A DNA stretch of 16,617 nt from DASPKW01 sp038244055 (GCA_038244055.1 JBBRTW010000114.1:1-16617); one strand, 5' to 3'. Numbered from the stretch's first letter, positions 6,131 through 14,313 are shown. The notes: generated by a model not told the origin, from the sequence alone. Numbers and translations are program-made.

Positions 6131-7537
6131 ATGAGGACCATCGCGAATCACCTTATTGCATTGATTATTGTATTGGGCTCCGTGCCGGCGGCATGGGCGG
6201 CGGAAGCGCCGGCTCAGCCGGCCGCCGAAACGCCGGCGCAGCGCGATGCGCGCATGAAATGGTGGCGCGAGGCGCGGTTTGGGATGTTCATCCACTGGGG
6301 CATCTACTCGATTCCCGGGGGCGAATGGAACGGCAAACCCATCTCGGCCAGCGGCGCGGAATGGATCCAGCAGACCGGCGCGATTCCGGTGGCCGAGTAT
6401 GAAAAACTCCGGGATCAGTTCAACCCGGTCAAGTTCGATGCCAAGGCGTGGGTGAAGATCGCCGGCGATGCGGGGATGAAATACCTGGTGATCACCTCCA
6501 AGCACCACGATGGATTCTGCCTGTGGGATACGAAGGTGGGGGATTACAGCGTGACGCATTCGCCTTTCAAGCGGGACATTCTTCGGGAGTTGTCGGATGC
6601 CTGCAAAGCCGATGGCCGGGTGCGGTTCTGCGTCTATCACTCGATCATGGACTGGCATCATCCCGATGCGCAATCGATCAACAAGCCGGGGAGCTACAGC
6701 CCGAACAAGACCTACACGCCCAACCCGAATTTCCCGAAGTTCGTGGAGAATTATCTCAAGCCGCAACTGAAGGAATTGATCACGGGATATGACCCGGGCG
6801 TCATCTGGTTCGATGGGGAATGGGTGCCGGAATACACCGAGGCGATGGGGCACGATGTTTACAATTATTGCAAGAGCGTGAATCCCGCGATCATCGTCAA
6901 CAATCGGGTGGGCAAGAGCCGCAAGGGGATGAGCGGGATGAGCCAGAACAAGGAGTCGGCCGGCGATTTCGGCACGCCGGAGCAGGAAATCCCATCCACC
7001 GGAATTTCAGGCGCGGACTGGGAATCGTGCATGACGATGAACGGGACCTGGGGCTTCAAGAAAACCGATGAGAAGTGGAAGAGCGCGGAGATGCTGACGC
7101 GGAACCTGGTGGATATCGTCAGCAAAGGCGGGAACTATTTGCTCAATGTCGGGCCGACGGGGGAAGGAGAAATCCCCGCGGCATCCGTCGAGCGGCTGGC
7201 GGCCATCGGCCGGTGGATGCGCGTGAATGGCGATACGCTTTACGGGGCGCACGCATCGCCCTTCAAGAAACTCGCGTTTGGCCGGGCGACGAGCAAGCCG
7301 GGGCTTGTTTATCTGCATGTGTTCAATTGGCCGGCGGATGGGAAGCTGGTTGTGCCGATCGAGAGCGCGATCAAATCGGCGCGGCTTCTGGGCGCGGGGG
7401 AGAAGGCGGAGCTTGCGATGGCCAAGACCGAGCAGGGGGTGGTCATCACGGTTCCGGCCGCCGCGCCGGATGGGATTGATACGGTGGTGGTGCTGAGCGT
7501 TGAAGAGCCGGTGAAGGTGCTGCAGCCGGCGAAGTGA
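6131..7537 (+). CDS. Exported alpha-L-fucosidase, GH29
   Basis: A 468-residue retaining glycosidase predicted to release alpha-linked L-fucose outside the cytoplasm. A Sec signal peptide (hydrophobic core 'LIALIIVLGSVPAAWA', likely cut after residue 23) precedes the GH29 barrel: 'RFGMFIHWGIYSIPGGEW' near 50-65, 'YLVITSKHHDGFCLWD', the nucleophile Asp228 in 'VIWFDGEW', and 'TPEQEIP' (Glu284/Glu286), the usual place of the acid/base region. 'TRNLVDIVSKGGNYLLNVGP' and a C-terminal beta domain complete the family length. The ATG at 6131 has GGAG (6121-6124) six bases upstream; longer in-frame starts would put 31 random residues before the signal peptide. It may be transcribed with the DUF1080 gene, though 348 bases separate them. 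GH29 also includes other fucosidase specificities, so the exact linkage is open. Confidence 0.92.
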   Translation: MRTIANHLIALIIVLGSVPAAWAAEAPAQPAAETPAQRDARMKWWREARFGMFIHWGIYSIPGGEWNGKPISASGAEWIQQTGAIPVAEYEKLRDQFNPVKFDAKAWVKIAGDAGMKYLVITSKHHDGFCLWDTKVGDYSVTHSPFKRDILRELSDACKADGRVRFCVYHSIMDWHHPDAQSINKPGSYSPNKTYTPNPNFPKFVENYLKPQLKELITGYDPGVIWFDGEWVPEYTEAMGHDVYNYCKSVNPAIIVNNRVGKSRKGMSGMSQNKESAGDFGTPEQEIPSTGISGADWESCMTMNGTWGFKKTDEKWKSAEMLTRNLVDIVSKGGNYLLNVGPTGEGEIPAASVERLAAIGRWMRVNGDTLYGAHASPFKKLAFGRATSKPGLVYLHVFNWPADGKLVVPIESAIKSARLLGAGEKAELAMAKTEQGVVITVPAAAPDGIDTVVVLSVEEPVKVLQPAK

Positions 7538-7593
7538 AGCTCAAGTCATCCCCACCTCTTCCCCCAACGTTTCTTCGCGGTCTTAGTACAGGA

Positions 7594-7599
7594 TATGAT
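7594..7599 (+). promoter_or_regulatory. Possible -10 box for the C39-like gene
   Basis: TATGAT matches the sigma-70 -10 consensus at five of six positions and lies 49 bases before the duplicated Shine-Dalgarno/start. No good -35 box is present at 17 bases (TTCTTC at 7571-7576 is poor). It supports a separate transcription start inside the gap after the GH29 gene, but is weak evidence alone. Confidence 0.3.
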
Positions 7600-7638
7600 C
7601 AACGCTGCGAGGACAAACGCCTGGCCTCTTGTTCTTTC

Positions 7639-7674
7639 GAGGAATCCATGGGCTGCGAGGAATCCATGGGCTGC
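7639..7674 (+). repeat. Perfect 18-bp tandem duplication carrying a Shine-Dalgarno and start codon
   Basis: GAGGAATCCATGGGCTGC occurs twice without a gap or mismatch (7639-7656 and 7657-7674). Each unit contains GAGG, five bases, then ATG, so the duplication copies a complete ribosome-binding site plus start codon in the same reading frame. It sits exactly where the C39-like protein probably begins. Confidence 0.9.
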
Positions 7675-8886
7675 GCGGATTTGATAGCCGATGGTCAGCG
7701 CCGCCCAGGCTCGCGGGGCGGGCGTGGGCCGCTGTTCCTGCTGATTCTTCTTGCCTGCGGCATCGTCAGCGCTCTGGTGTTCGTCGTGACGATGACCTCG
7801 CGCCCGCCGCTTGAGGGGGCGGGGGCTAACTATCAGGAGATGGCGGACCAACTCGACTTCTTCCAGACCGGGAGTGATTTCTCGGGCGGGAAGATGGATC
7901 GAGTGGTCCTCAACGCGGACGTGCCTGCAAGCCTCGGGCTGGCCGATCCTGGGGCGCGATTTCCGCGAATGGGAACGTGGACCTCGCCGGAAATGCCGGG
8001 TGTCCGCCCGTTCTCAGAACTCCTGCCCTCCTATAACGCGCACTGTCCACCTGAGACGGGTCTGCGATTTGATGTGCGCACGCGGGATGCGCAGTCGGGA
8101 AACTGGTCGCCCTGGTTCTTCCTGGGCGACTGGGGAAGGACGATCGGCAACCAGGATCGGATCATCCGCAATGACTTTGGGCATGTTGAGATCGATATTC
8201 TCTATCTCGAACGCCCGGGGAACGCGTACCAGGTGCGCGTGCGATTCTTTGCCTTCTCGCTGGATGAAAAGACCAATCCGCTACTGCGCCGCCTGGCGGT
8301 ATGCACCTCGGGCGTTGAAAAGAACGAGTCCGCGCGAGCGGCTTCGATGCGGCCGATTGCCACGAAATCCATCGACAGCCGGGATCTGCCGGTGCCGTTT
8401 CGCGCCCAGGGCCTGGCCGCCAAGCCGCTTCGGCCGGAGATATGTTCACCCACCAGCGTATCGATGGTGATGCAATACCTCGGCCGCGATCGTCCGACCG
8501 AAGAGAACGCGCTGGCCATTTACGATGGCAACTACGCCATGTTTGGAAACTGGGGCCGTGCCGTCGCCTGGGCGGGGGAAAACGGTTTCGATGCCTGGCT
8601 GACCCGCTTTCGGAGTTGGGAACAGGTCAACGCGACGATCGCACAAGGCCAGCCGATCATCGCCTCGATCCGCTTCAAGAAAGGGCAGTGCCCTTCGTTT
8701 GTCCTCAAGCAAACCGACGGGCATCTGATCGTGATTCGGGGTTTCACGAGCGGCGGCGATCTGATTGTGAACGATCCGGCATCCAAGGAACGGGGCAATG
8801 GCGCGATTTACAAAGCGGATGAACTCGCCAAAGCATGGCTGGCCCATGGGGGCGTCGGGTACATCATTCGCAAGCCCCTGCCGTAA
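7648..8886 (+). CDS. Membrane-anchored C39-like cysteine peptidase family protein
   Basis: The 412-residue protein has one N-terminal transmembrane segment (about 28-49, 'LFLLILLACGIVSALVFVV') after an Arg/Gly-rich cytoplasmic stretch, then a long exported part. Residues ~50-240 have no catalytic signature; 'SGNWSPWFFLGDWG' suggests a beta-rich recognition domain. Residues ~255-410 match the Peptidase_C39_2 fold: Cys266 in 'CSPTSVSMVMQYLG', 'AWAGENGFDAWL', His359 in 'DGHLIVIRGF' and Asn375-Asp376 in 'LIVNDPA', giving a plausible Cys-His-Asp/Asn site. Known C39 relatives cut Gly-Gly leader peptides or other peptides; no substrate is visible nearby. Start: two tandem GAGG-ATG units allow 7648 or 7666. 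The frame is open to a GTG at 7534 overlapping the GH29 stop, but those residues look unconserved. Confidence 0.75.
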   Translation: MGCEESMGCADLIADGQRRPGSRGGRGPLFLLILLACGIVSALVFVVTMTSRPPLEGAGANYQEMADQLDFFQTGSDFSGGKMDRVVLNADVPASLGLADPGARFPRMGTWTSPEMPGVRPFSELLPSYNAHCPPETGLRFDVRTRDAQSGNWSPWFFLGDWGRTIGNQDRIIRNDFGHVEIDILYLERPGNAYQVRVRFFAFSLDEKTNPLLRRLAVCTSGVEKNESARAASMRPIATKSIDSRDLPVPFRAQGLAAKPLRPEICSPTSVSMVMQYLGRDRPTEENALAIYDGNYAMFGNWGRAVAWAGENGFDAWLTRFRSWEQVNATIAQGQPIIASIRFKKGQCPSFVLKQTDGHLIVIRGFTSGGDLIVNDPASKERGNGAIYKADELAKAWLAHGGVGYIIRKPLP

Positions 8887-8919
8887 TCCCACGTCCGGGC
8901 CGTCCACCGCACCCTCCCC

Positions 8920-8936
8920 GGGGTGCAATACACCCC
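8920..8936. terminator. Weak hairpin between convergent genes
   Basis: GGGGTG (8920-8925) pairs with CACCCC (8931-8936) around CAATA, 34 bases after the C39-like stop and about 100 bases after the opposing propeller gene. No T-tract follows on either strand, so this is a weak candidate for the expected bidirectional terminator. The remaining intergenic bases show nothing else. Confidence 0.25.
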
Positions 8937-9033
8937 TGCAACAATCCCGTGCGCAAGGACTTTTATGATGCCCATGGGCAAGAACGGCTCAAACGTGCCA
9001 AGCATATCATGTCGAGGTCGGCGGCGCTGCATG

Positions 9034-10668
9034 TTACGGGCAATCACCCACGCACCAAAGATACCCCACGGTCCGGAAAAACATGCGATTGCCCTGAAGC
9101 GTTGGCGAACTATTCGACATCGATTCGCCGTTGCCGCGCCATCTCCAGCGCAGGCGGTAGGCCTGATCTTCCTCGTAGCGCTTGTCGACAAACGCATCCT
9201 CAAGCACCGCGGCCTTGGACGGATCGTTCAGATCGATGATCGCGGCGTTCATGACGCCGGGCTTTTTTTCGCGAAATCCGTAGCTTCCCCCGCTGAGGCT
9301 GATCATGACATTACCGCCCAGCACCGGCGCGCAGTAGCGTCCCCGGCTCAGAGGCAAATCGGCCGCTTTTCCGCTCGTCAGTTCCATGCGAACGCCGCTG
9401 GTCGGCGAATAAATCCAGCCATCGAAAAGAATGTCGGTGGTATTGCCCGATTTGGTCTTGCCCAGGTTGCGCCAGGTTTCCGCGAATTCAACGCGATCGG
9501 GATTGATCACCTTGAATCGCCCCGCGATGCGCGTGGCCGGCCCGCCATCGGGGGCATCTTTGCGGACGTAAATCTCGCCATCCGTCAGCGCCGTCGAGCC
9601 TTCATAACCCTGCAACTCCGGAAGTGAGCCGATGACTTTCCCGTCGCTCAGGCGATAAATTCCCGATCCCGGTGAGAGCAACACATCGAACGGCTTGCCC
9701 TCGAAGTGCAACCGCATATGCACTGGCGGGCTTACCTTCACCCAGTACGAGCCGAAGTCCTTCTGGTGAAAAACGCCCCAGAGCTTTCTGCCCGTCGCTT
9801 TATCGTACGCCCGCATTTCCCCACACGCGGTCACGATCAGCTTCTCTCCAATCAGCAGCGGAGACATCGCATAGCGGACGTGATGCTCGGTCGCCTTCGC
9901 CCGGGCGGGGCGATCCCAGATCATCCATTTGCAGTTCCCCTCCAGGTCGTAGCAGGCGACTTGATCGTTGGACATGTTCACGAACACATGCTCGCCATCG
10001 CTGACGGGCGTCGGGAAGGTATGCGTGAGAATGCCCTCCCAGTGGCCGAAATAATAAAGGCTGTAGTCGGCCTGATCTTTCCAGCAACGATCCCAGAGCG
10101 GGTCGGCCCGGCCGATCATCGAAAAGTTGGCCTGCCCCGGCGCGTTGACTTGAAAGTCGTGATCGGCCGATGCCTTGAGCGCCTTGTCGATCTGTGCTTG
10201 CGGGAGTTGGGTTTTGTACCCGCGCTCCAGATCGAGCCAGATCGCATACTGCATGAATTGATCGTCCCAGAACGCAATGGCGTCCCGCGCCTTGGCGGCC
10301 GTCTCCGGCGGCATAAGCGTCGTGTGATCGACCTGCTTCTGCCACAGAATCGATCCATTGCGCGCGCTGAGGCAGATCAGCCAGTTCGGATCGGCAAGCG
10401 TGAAGACTTTGTCGCCGACGACGATCGGCTGGGAAAAACTCGGCCCGGGCATCGGCGTCTTCCAGACGATGTTCTTTCCGGTGGCCGCGTTCCATACTTT
10501 GACAGGAGTCGCGCCCGGCCACGCGCCGGTGCCATCGCCGCGCCACCCGATCGGGCGCTCGGCGGTGGGATAGAAATTGGGATGGCCCGGCGGAAATGTC
10601 TGACCGGCCGCCGAGCAATACATGACTGCCTGAAGCGCGAGCACGGTGGGAAGCGCAATTCTTTGCAT
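9034..10668 (-). CDS. Exported PQQ-like beta-propeller repeat protein
   Basis: A 544-residue protein with a signal peptide (MQRIALPTVLALQAVMYCSA, cleavage near residue 21) and repeated propeller blades. Blade motifs include 'AATGKNIVWKTP', 'RNGSILWQKQ', 'DLEGNCKWMIWD', 'DKATGRKLWG' and the closing 'GNRMFFRTVGYLWCVG'. These match the PQQ-binding-like/outer-membrane-assembly-like propellers abundant in planctomycetes. There, most have no proven enzymatic role and may bind surface ligands or other proteins. I see no calcium/PQQ dehydrogenase catalytic aspartate motif I would trust, and no cytochrome domain. The ATG at 10668 follows the TAA of a broken small reading frame by three bases, with AAAGAG (about 10679-10684 on the minus strand) as a modest Shine-Dalgarno. 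It resembles the partial gene at the left edge. Confidence 0.8.
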   Translation of the reverse strand: MQRIALPTVLALQAVMYCSAAGQTFPPGHPNFYPTAERPIGWRGDGTGAWPGATPVKVWNAATGKNIVWKTPMPGPSFSQPIVVGDKVFTLADPNWLICLSARNGSILWQKQVDHTTLMPPETAAKARDAIAFWDDQFMQYAIWLDLERGYKTQLPQAQIDKALKASADHDFQVNAPGQANFSMIGRADPLWDRCWKDQADYSLYYFGHWEGILTHTFPTPVSDGEHVFVNMSNDQVACYDLEGNCKWMIWDRPARAKATEHHVRYAMSPLLIGEKLIVTACGEMRAYDKATGRKLWGVFHQKDFGSYWVKVSPPVHMRLHFEGKPFDVLLSPGSGIYRLSDGKVIGSLPELQGYEGSTALTDGEIYVRKDAPDGGPATRIAGRFKVINPDRVEFAETWRNLGKTKSGNTTDILFDGWIYSPTSGVRMELTSGKAADLPLSRGRYCAPVLGGNVMISLSGGSYGFREKKPGVMNAAIIDLNDPSKAAVLEDAFVDKRYEEDQAYRLRWRWRGNGESMSNSSPTLQGNRMFFRTVGYLWCVGDCP

Positions 10669-10677
10669 GAGTTACTC

Positions 10678-10800
10678 TTTCCCCGAAATGGTGATCGTGA
10701 CGGCGATGGCGTCGGCGCGAATCGCCTTTGCGTCGTCGCAAACAATCCAGTCAGCAGCGCGAGCAGAATTGAGGTTCGCATGGGCGTCTTCTTCACTTGA
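10678..10800 (-). pseudogene. Broken small exported-peptide gene upstream of the propeller gene
   Basis: On the minus strand a GTG at 10800 opens a frame reading 'MKKTPMRTSILLALLTGLFA', a good signal-peptide core. After it the reading becomes random unless the frame shifts near 10738. With the shift it continues 'DDAKAIRADAIAVTITISGKE' and stops at a TAA three bases before the propeller ATG. Both halves look protein-like and meet at the same place, so a frameshifted gene (or, less likely, a sequencing error in a real short gene) is my best reading. The product, if restored, would be only about 40 residues. I do not recognise it. Confidence 0.35.
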
Positions 10801-10868
10801 ACGCGGCTTTCCGCATCTTCGTTTCCGGGCGCATCCGCGCGGACAGATTCAAAAAGTCCCTCCGCCTT

Positions 10869-10916
10869 AAACTGCATGCAGTTTCGATCATGCTGCATTT
10901 AGCTACTCCCCTGCAT
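10869..10916. promoter_or_regulatory. Palindrome plus repeated CTGCAT motifs, possible operator
   Basis: AAACTGCATGCAGTTT (10869-10884) is a perfect 16-bp palindrome. Its half-site CTGCAT recurs in direct orientation at 10893-10898 and 10911-10916, about 21 and 18 bases apart (roughly two helical turns). Repeated half-sites between divergent genes suggest a dimeric regulator binding site. The regulator is unknown; chance cannot be excluded. Confidence 0.35.
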
Positions 10917-11494
10917 TGAACGTGTTTAAGCAGAATTACCGGCGTAAGCAACCGGCAAACCGGGCCCCGCCATTCCCTTCGCACCACCTAAGAAGTGTGC
11001 CGGGACATCGTCGATATGGGAATGCAGCTTGGGTCCCAGATACGACCTTTTGTCATTCAGTCACCGCAATGGCAATTGCGACAACCTGCCAATGGTCGAT
11101 GTGGTGCCCAACGATCTCGGAAAAACACGCGGAATTTGGGGCATTCAAATTTCCCAAGCTCAGTTCGCTGATTGTGGTATTCACTTTGCTGTTGTTTTTG
11201 GGCATGAAAAAGACTACTCCAAAACGCCCGGCCCATGAGGTTCGCTTCGACACTGAGCCGCGCCCGTCCTTCCCCGTCAAGTCGGGCCTTTCGACGCGGC
11301 AAGTCAGCGAATCGACTCAAATAGCGACCTCGGCCGCGGAGAGCTGGAAGACTTATAGCGAGTGCCGCCTTCAGCACTTCGCGGCGCGGTAGTTGGCGCG
11401 AATTGGGGACATGCGATCGGTCCATCGTAATCGTTCGATCATTTTCCGGGGTCGGGTGTCGTCGCGCCCCCGCTGGTCAAGGAGATTCCATCCG

Positions 11495-14281
11495 ATGCCT
11501 TCATTTGCTGTCACAGATTCGCTTCCAGCGTCGAAACTTCCAGGATCAATACGAGCGCCGGAGGCGATCGCCTCGCCCCACAAAACGCCGGAGACGATCG
11601 CCTCGCCCCACAAAAGTGGCTTCGTGTGGGGCGCGGGAATTGAATGCTCATTCATCCCGCACCTGGGTATCGATCAGTTCGAATGGACCCAGCATAATCG
11701 ATTTTGGAAAGAGGACTTCAAACGAGCGCGCGAAGAGCTGGGGTTGTCGGCGCTGCGGTATTGTCTTCCCTGGCACAAGATCGAGCGCGAGGCGGGGGTG
11801 TTCGATTGGGTGGAGGCCGATGAGCGAGTGGGATACGCAAAAGAGTTGGGTCTGGAGCTTTATCTCGATGTGATGCACTTCGGCACGCCGGTCTGGTTGA
11901 AGCAGGCGGCAGGCGATCCGGAATTTCCCGAATCGCTCGAGCGATATTCCGCCGCATTGGTGGCCCGGTACGCGGGCACGGTCAAGAACTGGTGCCCTTG
12001 CAATGAGCCGCTGGTGCTTTCGCTGTTCAGCGGCGACTTCGGCTTTTGGCCCCCGCATGCCCGCAAGTGGAAGGGGTACATGTCGGTGCTGAGCCGCGTG
12101 GTGCAGGCGGTCAGCCGCTCGATCCGCGCGATCCGCCGCGCCGACCCCCAGGCGAAGATCATCCATTGCGACAACGTCGAGAACTACAAGACGCGGGCGC
12201 CCGATCTGGCGATCGAGGTTCGCCGCCGAAACCTGCGACGATTCCTCGCGCTCGACCTCCTGCTGGGCCGGGTGGATCGGCACCATCCCCTGTTCAACTG
12301 GATCACGGCCTACGGAATGACCGAACTGGACTTGGAGTGGTTTCGCACCCATCCGCAACAGCCCGACGTGCTGGGGATCGATTACTATCCCAATTCCGAG
12401 TGGCAGCTCGATCGCGTCGCCGATGGGATCTGTCAGCGCCGCTCCGAGACGCCGCTGGGACTCTATGGCATCGCCAGGGACTACTACAACCGCTACGCGC
12501 TGCCGATGATGCTGACTGAAACCAGCGCCGATGGGCACGCCATCAACCGCGAAATCTGGCTCGACGAAACGGTCGAAGATTGCCGCCGCCTCCGCGAGGA
12601 GGGGATCCCGATGCTCGGCTATTTCTGGTGGCCGATGGTCGATCAGCTCGATTGGGATGGTGCGCTGACCCATCGCGTGGGAAAGATTCACGAGGTGGGG
12701 ATTTTCACTCTCAAGCGGCAGACGGATGGAACGCTGAAGCGCTTCCCGACGCCGCTGGCGAATCAGTTTGCCGCGTTGATCGATCGTCGCGACGAGTCGG
12801 TCGGCCCGATGGCCCCGATCGCGATCCCCTCCAATGAGGAAGATCAAGGCCCTCCGATTGGCATCGAGATGCCGGCGGGCGAGATGCTGGGGAGGCCGAC
12901 GCTCGTCGAGCTTGCGGCGACCGCCAAATCGGTTTCGCCCCGCGCGGGCAACGCAAGCCACAACGGCAAGGCGGCGCTGCTGGAACTGGAGGAATCCGAT
13001 GCCTCAACGGGGTCGGCGCCCGCGCCCGTCGGCGATGCGCTGGTCTCAAACGCTGCTTCGAATGCGAAGAAGAGCGATCGCTACGGCATCGTCGTCTTCA
13101 GCCATCTGCGCTGGGGCTTCGTGTGGCAGCGCCCGCAGCAATTCCTCAGCCGCTTCGCGAAAAAGCACAAGATCCTTTTCGTGGAGGAGCCGTTCTTCGA
13201 CCTGGCCGAAGGGGCGGAGCCCCGCCTGGACTTCCACAAGGTGATGCCCAATGTAACGGTGATCTGCCCGCATCTGTCGCAGGGATGGAGCAAGCATCCG
13301 AAGTTGCCGTCGCTGCTTCGACAATTCGCACAGGAGGGGATCGATGCGCTGAATGACGCCGGCGAGTTCGAGCGGCCGCTGCTCTGGTATTACTCGCCGA
13401 TGGATTCGGCGTGGTCGCTCGGGCATTTCCCCAACAGCGGCGTGATCTACGACTGCATGGACGAGCTCTCGCAATTCACCGGGGCGCCCAAATCTCTGGT
13501 CGAGAATGAAAGCCGCTTGATGGACTTCGCGGATGTCGTTTTCACGGGCGGCTACGAACTGGGCGAGAAGAAGCGCAAGCAGCATCCGAACGTGCACACG
13601 TTTGGATGCGGCGTGGATTTCGCCCACTTCTCCCAGGCCGCCGATCCCGGAACGGCGGTGCCGCCGGACATCGATTTCATGTCGCGTCCGATCGTGGGCT
13701 GGATGGGCGTGGTGGACGAGCGCGTCGACTACGCGTTGATCGCGGAAATGGCGAAGCTGCGCCCGGCATGGTCGTTCGCGATGGTCGGTCCTGTGGTCAA
13801 GATGGATCCAAAATTGTTGCCGCACGCACCCAATCTGTTCTGGCTCGGCGGCCGCGACTATCAGCAATTGCCCAACTACTGCCGGGCGTTTGACGTGAAC
13901 ATGATGGCCTTTGCGATGAACGCGGCCACCCAGTTCATCAATCCGACCAAAGGCCTGGAATACATGGCCACCGGCAAGCCCATCGTGAGCGCGCCGGTGC
14001 GGGATGTCGTGCGGCAATGGAGCGATATCGTGCGGATCGCCGGCACGTCCGAGGAATTCGTCCTCGCCGCCGAGGAAGCGCTCAAGGCGGGCGCCGCCGA
14101 TGCCCGGGTGCTCCGCGGCATTGAACTTGCCAAGCAGAGCTCATGGGAATCGACCGTGGCGGCCATGCAAAAGCTCATCGGCGATGGAATCGGCAAATCC
14201 GATCGGCGATCGGCAAAGAAGATCGAGCCGCTGACGGAAACCGAGTTGTCCTATGTGTACGCGGCAACTCAAGGGTCATGA
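11495..14281 (+). CDS. GH1-like glycosidase / GT4-like glycosyltransferase fusion
   Basis: A 928-residue two-enzyme protein without signal peptide or membrane segment, so cytoplasmic. Residues ~40-425 are a GH1-like (beta/alpha)8 domain: 'FVWGAGIECSFIPHLGIDQF', the acid/base Glu171 in 'WCPCNEPLVL', and the nucleophile Glu342 in 'MMLTETSADG', followed by 'LGYFWWPMVDQLDWDGAL'. Residues ~425-527 are a Pro/Ala/Ser-rich linker. Residues 528-900 are a GT-B fold: 'VVFSHLRWGFVWQRPQQFL', 'IVGWMGVVDERVDY', and 'NPTKGLEYMATGKPIVSAP', the donor-binding region of GT4-like enzymes. Start: ATG at 11495 with AAGGAG (11479-11484) ten bases upstream; the frame is open to 11393, but those residues are not family-like. 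It is followed 32 bases later by a UDP-galactopyranose mutase gene, so it probably transfers a furanose sugar (inference). Confidence 0.85.
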   Translation: MPSFAVTDSLPASKLPGSIRAPEAIASPHKTPETIASPHKSGFVWGAGIECSFIPHLGIDQFEWTQHNRFWKEDFKRAREELGLSALRYCLPWHKIEREAGVFDWVEADERVGYAKELGLELYLDVMHFGTPVWLKQAAGDPEFPESLERYSAALVARYAGTVKNWCPCNEPLVLSLFSGDFGFWPPHARKWKGYMSVLSRVVQAVSRSIRAIRRADPQAKIIHCDNVENYKTRAPDLAIEVRRRNLRRFLALDLLLGRVDRHHPLFNWITAYGMTELDLEWFRTHPQQPDVLGIDYYPNSEWQLDRVADGICQRRSETPLGLYGIARDYYNRYALPMMLTETSADGHAINREIWLDETVEDCRRLREEGIPMLGYFWWPMVDQLDWDGALTHRVGKIHEVGIFTLKRQTDGTLKRFPTPLANQFAALIDRRDESVGPMAPIAIPSNEEDQGPPIGIEMPAGEMLGRPTLVELAATAKSVSPRAGNASHNGKAALLELEESDASTGSAPAPVGDALVSNAASNAKKSDRYGIVVFSHLRWGFVWQRPQQFLSRFAKKHKILFVEEPFFDLAEGAEPRLDFHKVMPNVTVICPHLSQGWSKHPKLPSLLRQFAQEGIDALNDAGEFERPLLWYYSPMDSAWSLGHFPNSGVIYDCMDELSQFTGAPKSLVENESRLMDFADVVFTGGYELGEKKRKQHPNVHTFGCGVDFAHFSQAADPGTAVPPDIDFMSRPIVGWMGVVDERVDYALIAEMAKLRPAWSFAMVGPVVKMDPKLLPHAPNLFWLGGRDYQQLPNYCRAFDVNMMAFAMNAATQFINPTKGLEYMATGKPIVSAPVRDVVRQWSDIVRIAGTSEEFVLAAEEALKAGAADARVLRGIELAKQSSWESTVAAMQKLIGDGIGKSDRRSAKKIEPLTETELSYVYAATQGS
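11556..11615 (+). repeat. 30-bp tandem repeat near the start of the fusion gene
   Basis: Two adjacent 30-bp units (11556-11585 and 11586-11615) differ at a single base. They encode APEAIASPHK and TPETIASPHK just before the GH1 domain. The first unit contains the 14-bp palindrome GAGGCGATCGCCTC. The repeat lies in an unstructured leader, so copy number can change without touching the domain. Confidence 0.85.
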
Positions 14282-14313
14282 TCGGCGACGGGTAATAAAC
14301 AAAGGAATACCTC

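Larger units (their letters stand above)
10669..11494. other. Long region without a confident gene
   Basis: About 825 bases separate the divergent propeller and GH1-GT genes. From left to right it holds the broken minus-strand peptide gene (10678-10800), a palindrome and CTGCAT repeats (10869-10916), and a stretch visibly richer in A+T around 11060-11220. Overlapping frames are open in that stretch on both strands. The plus-strand frame near 11071-11392 includes one membrane-like segment ('LSSLIVVFTLLLFLGMKK'). A minus-strand frame near 11425 begins with the twin-arginine-like 'PRREVLKAALAISLPAL'. None has a good ribosome-binding site or a recognisable domain, so I call no gene. Promoters for both flanking genes should lie here. 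Confidence 0.5.

Noticed and set aside
9706..10800. Plus-strand open frame of 364 codons opposite the propeller gene
   Set aside because: Antisense to a gene with signal peptide and repeated blade motifs.
10793..10987. Minus-strand 64-codon frame containing the Tat-like string SLRRRDFLNLSA
   Set aside because: No hydrophobic segment follows the twin arginines, and the frame ends at once; probably chance, since AGGCGGAGG codes Arg-Arg-Arg.
11556..11615. Tandem repeat considered as a CRISPR or mobile-element end
   Set aside because: Only two units with no spacers, in frame inside a coding leader.
11648..12961. Minus-strand open frame of 437 codons opposite the GH1 domain
   Set aside because: Antisense shadow of conserved GH1 coding sequence.
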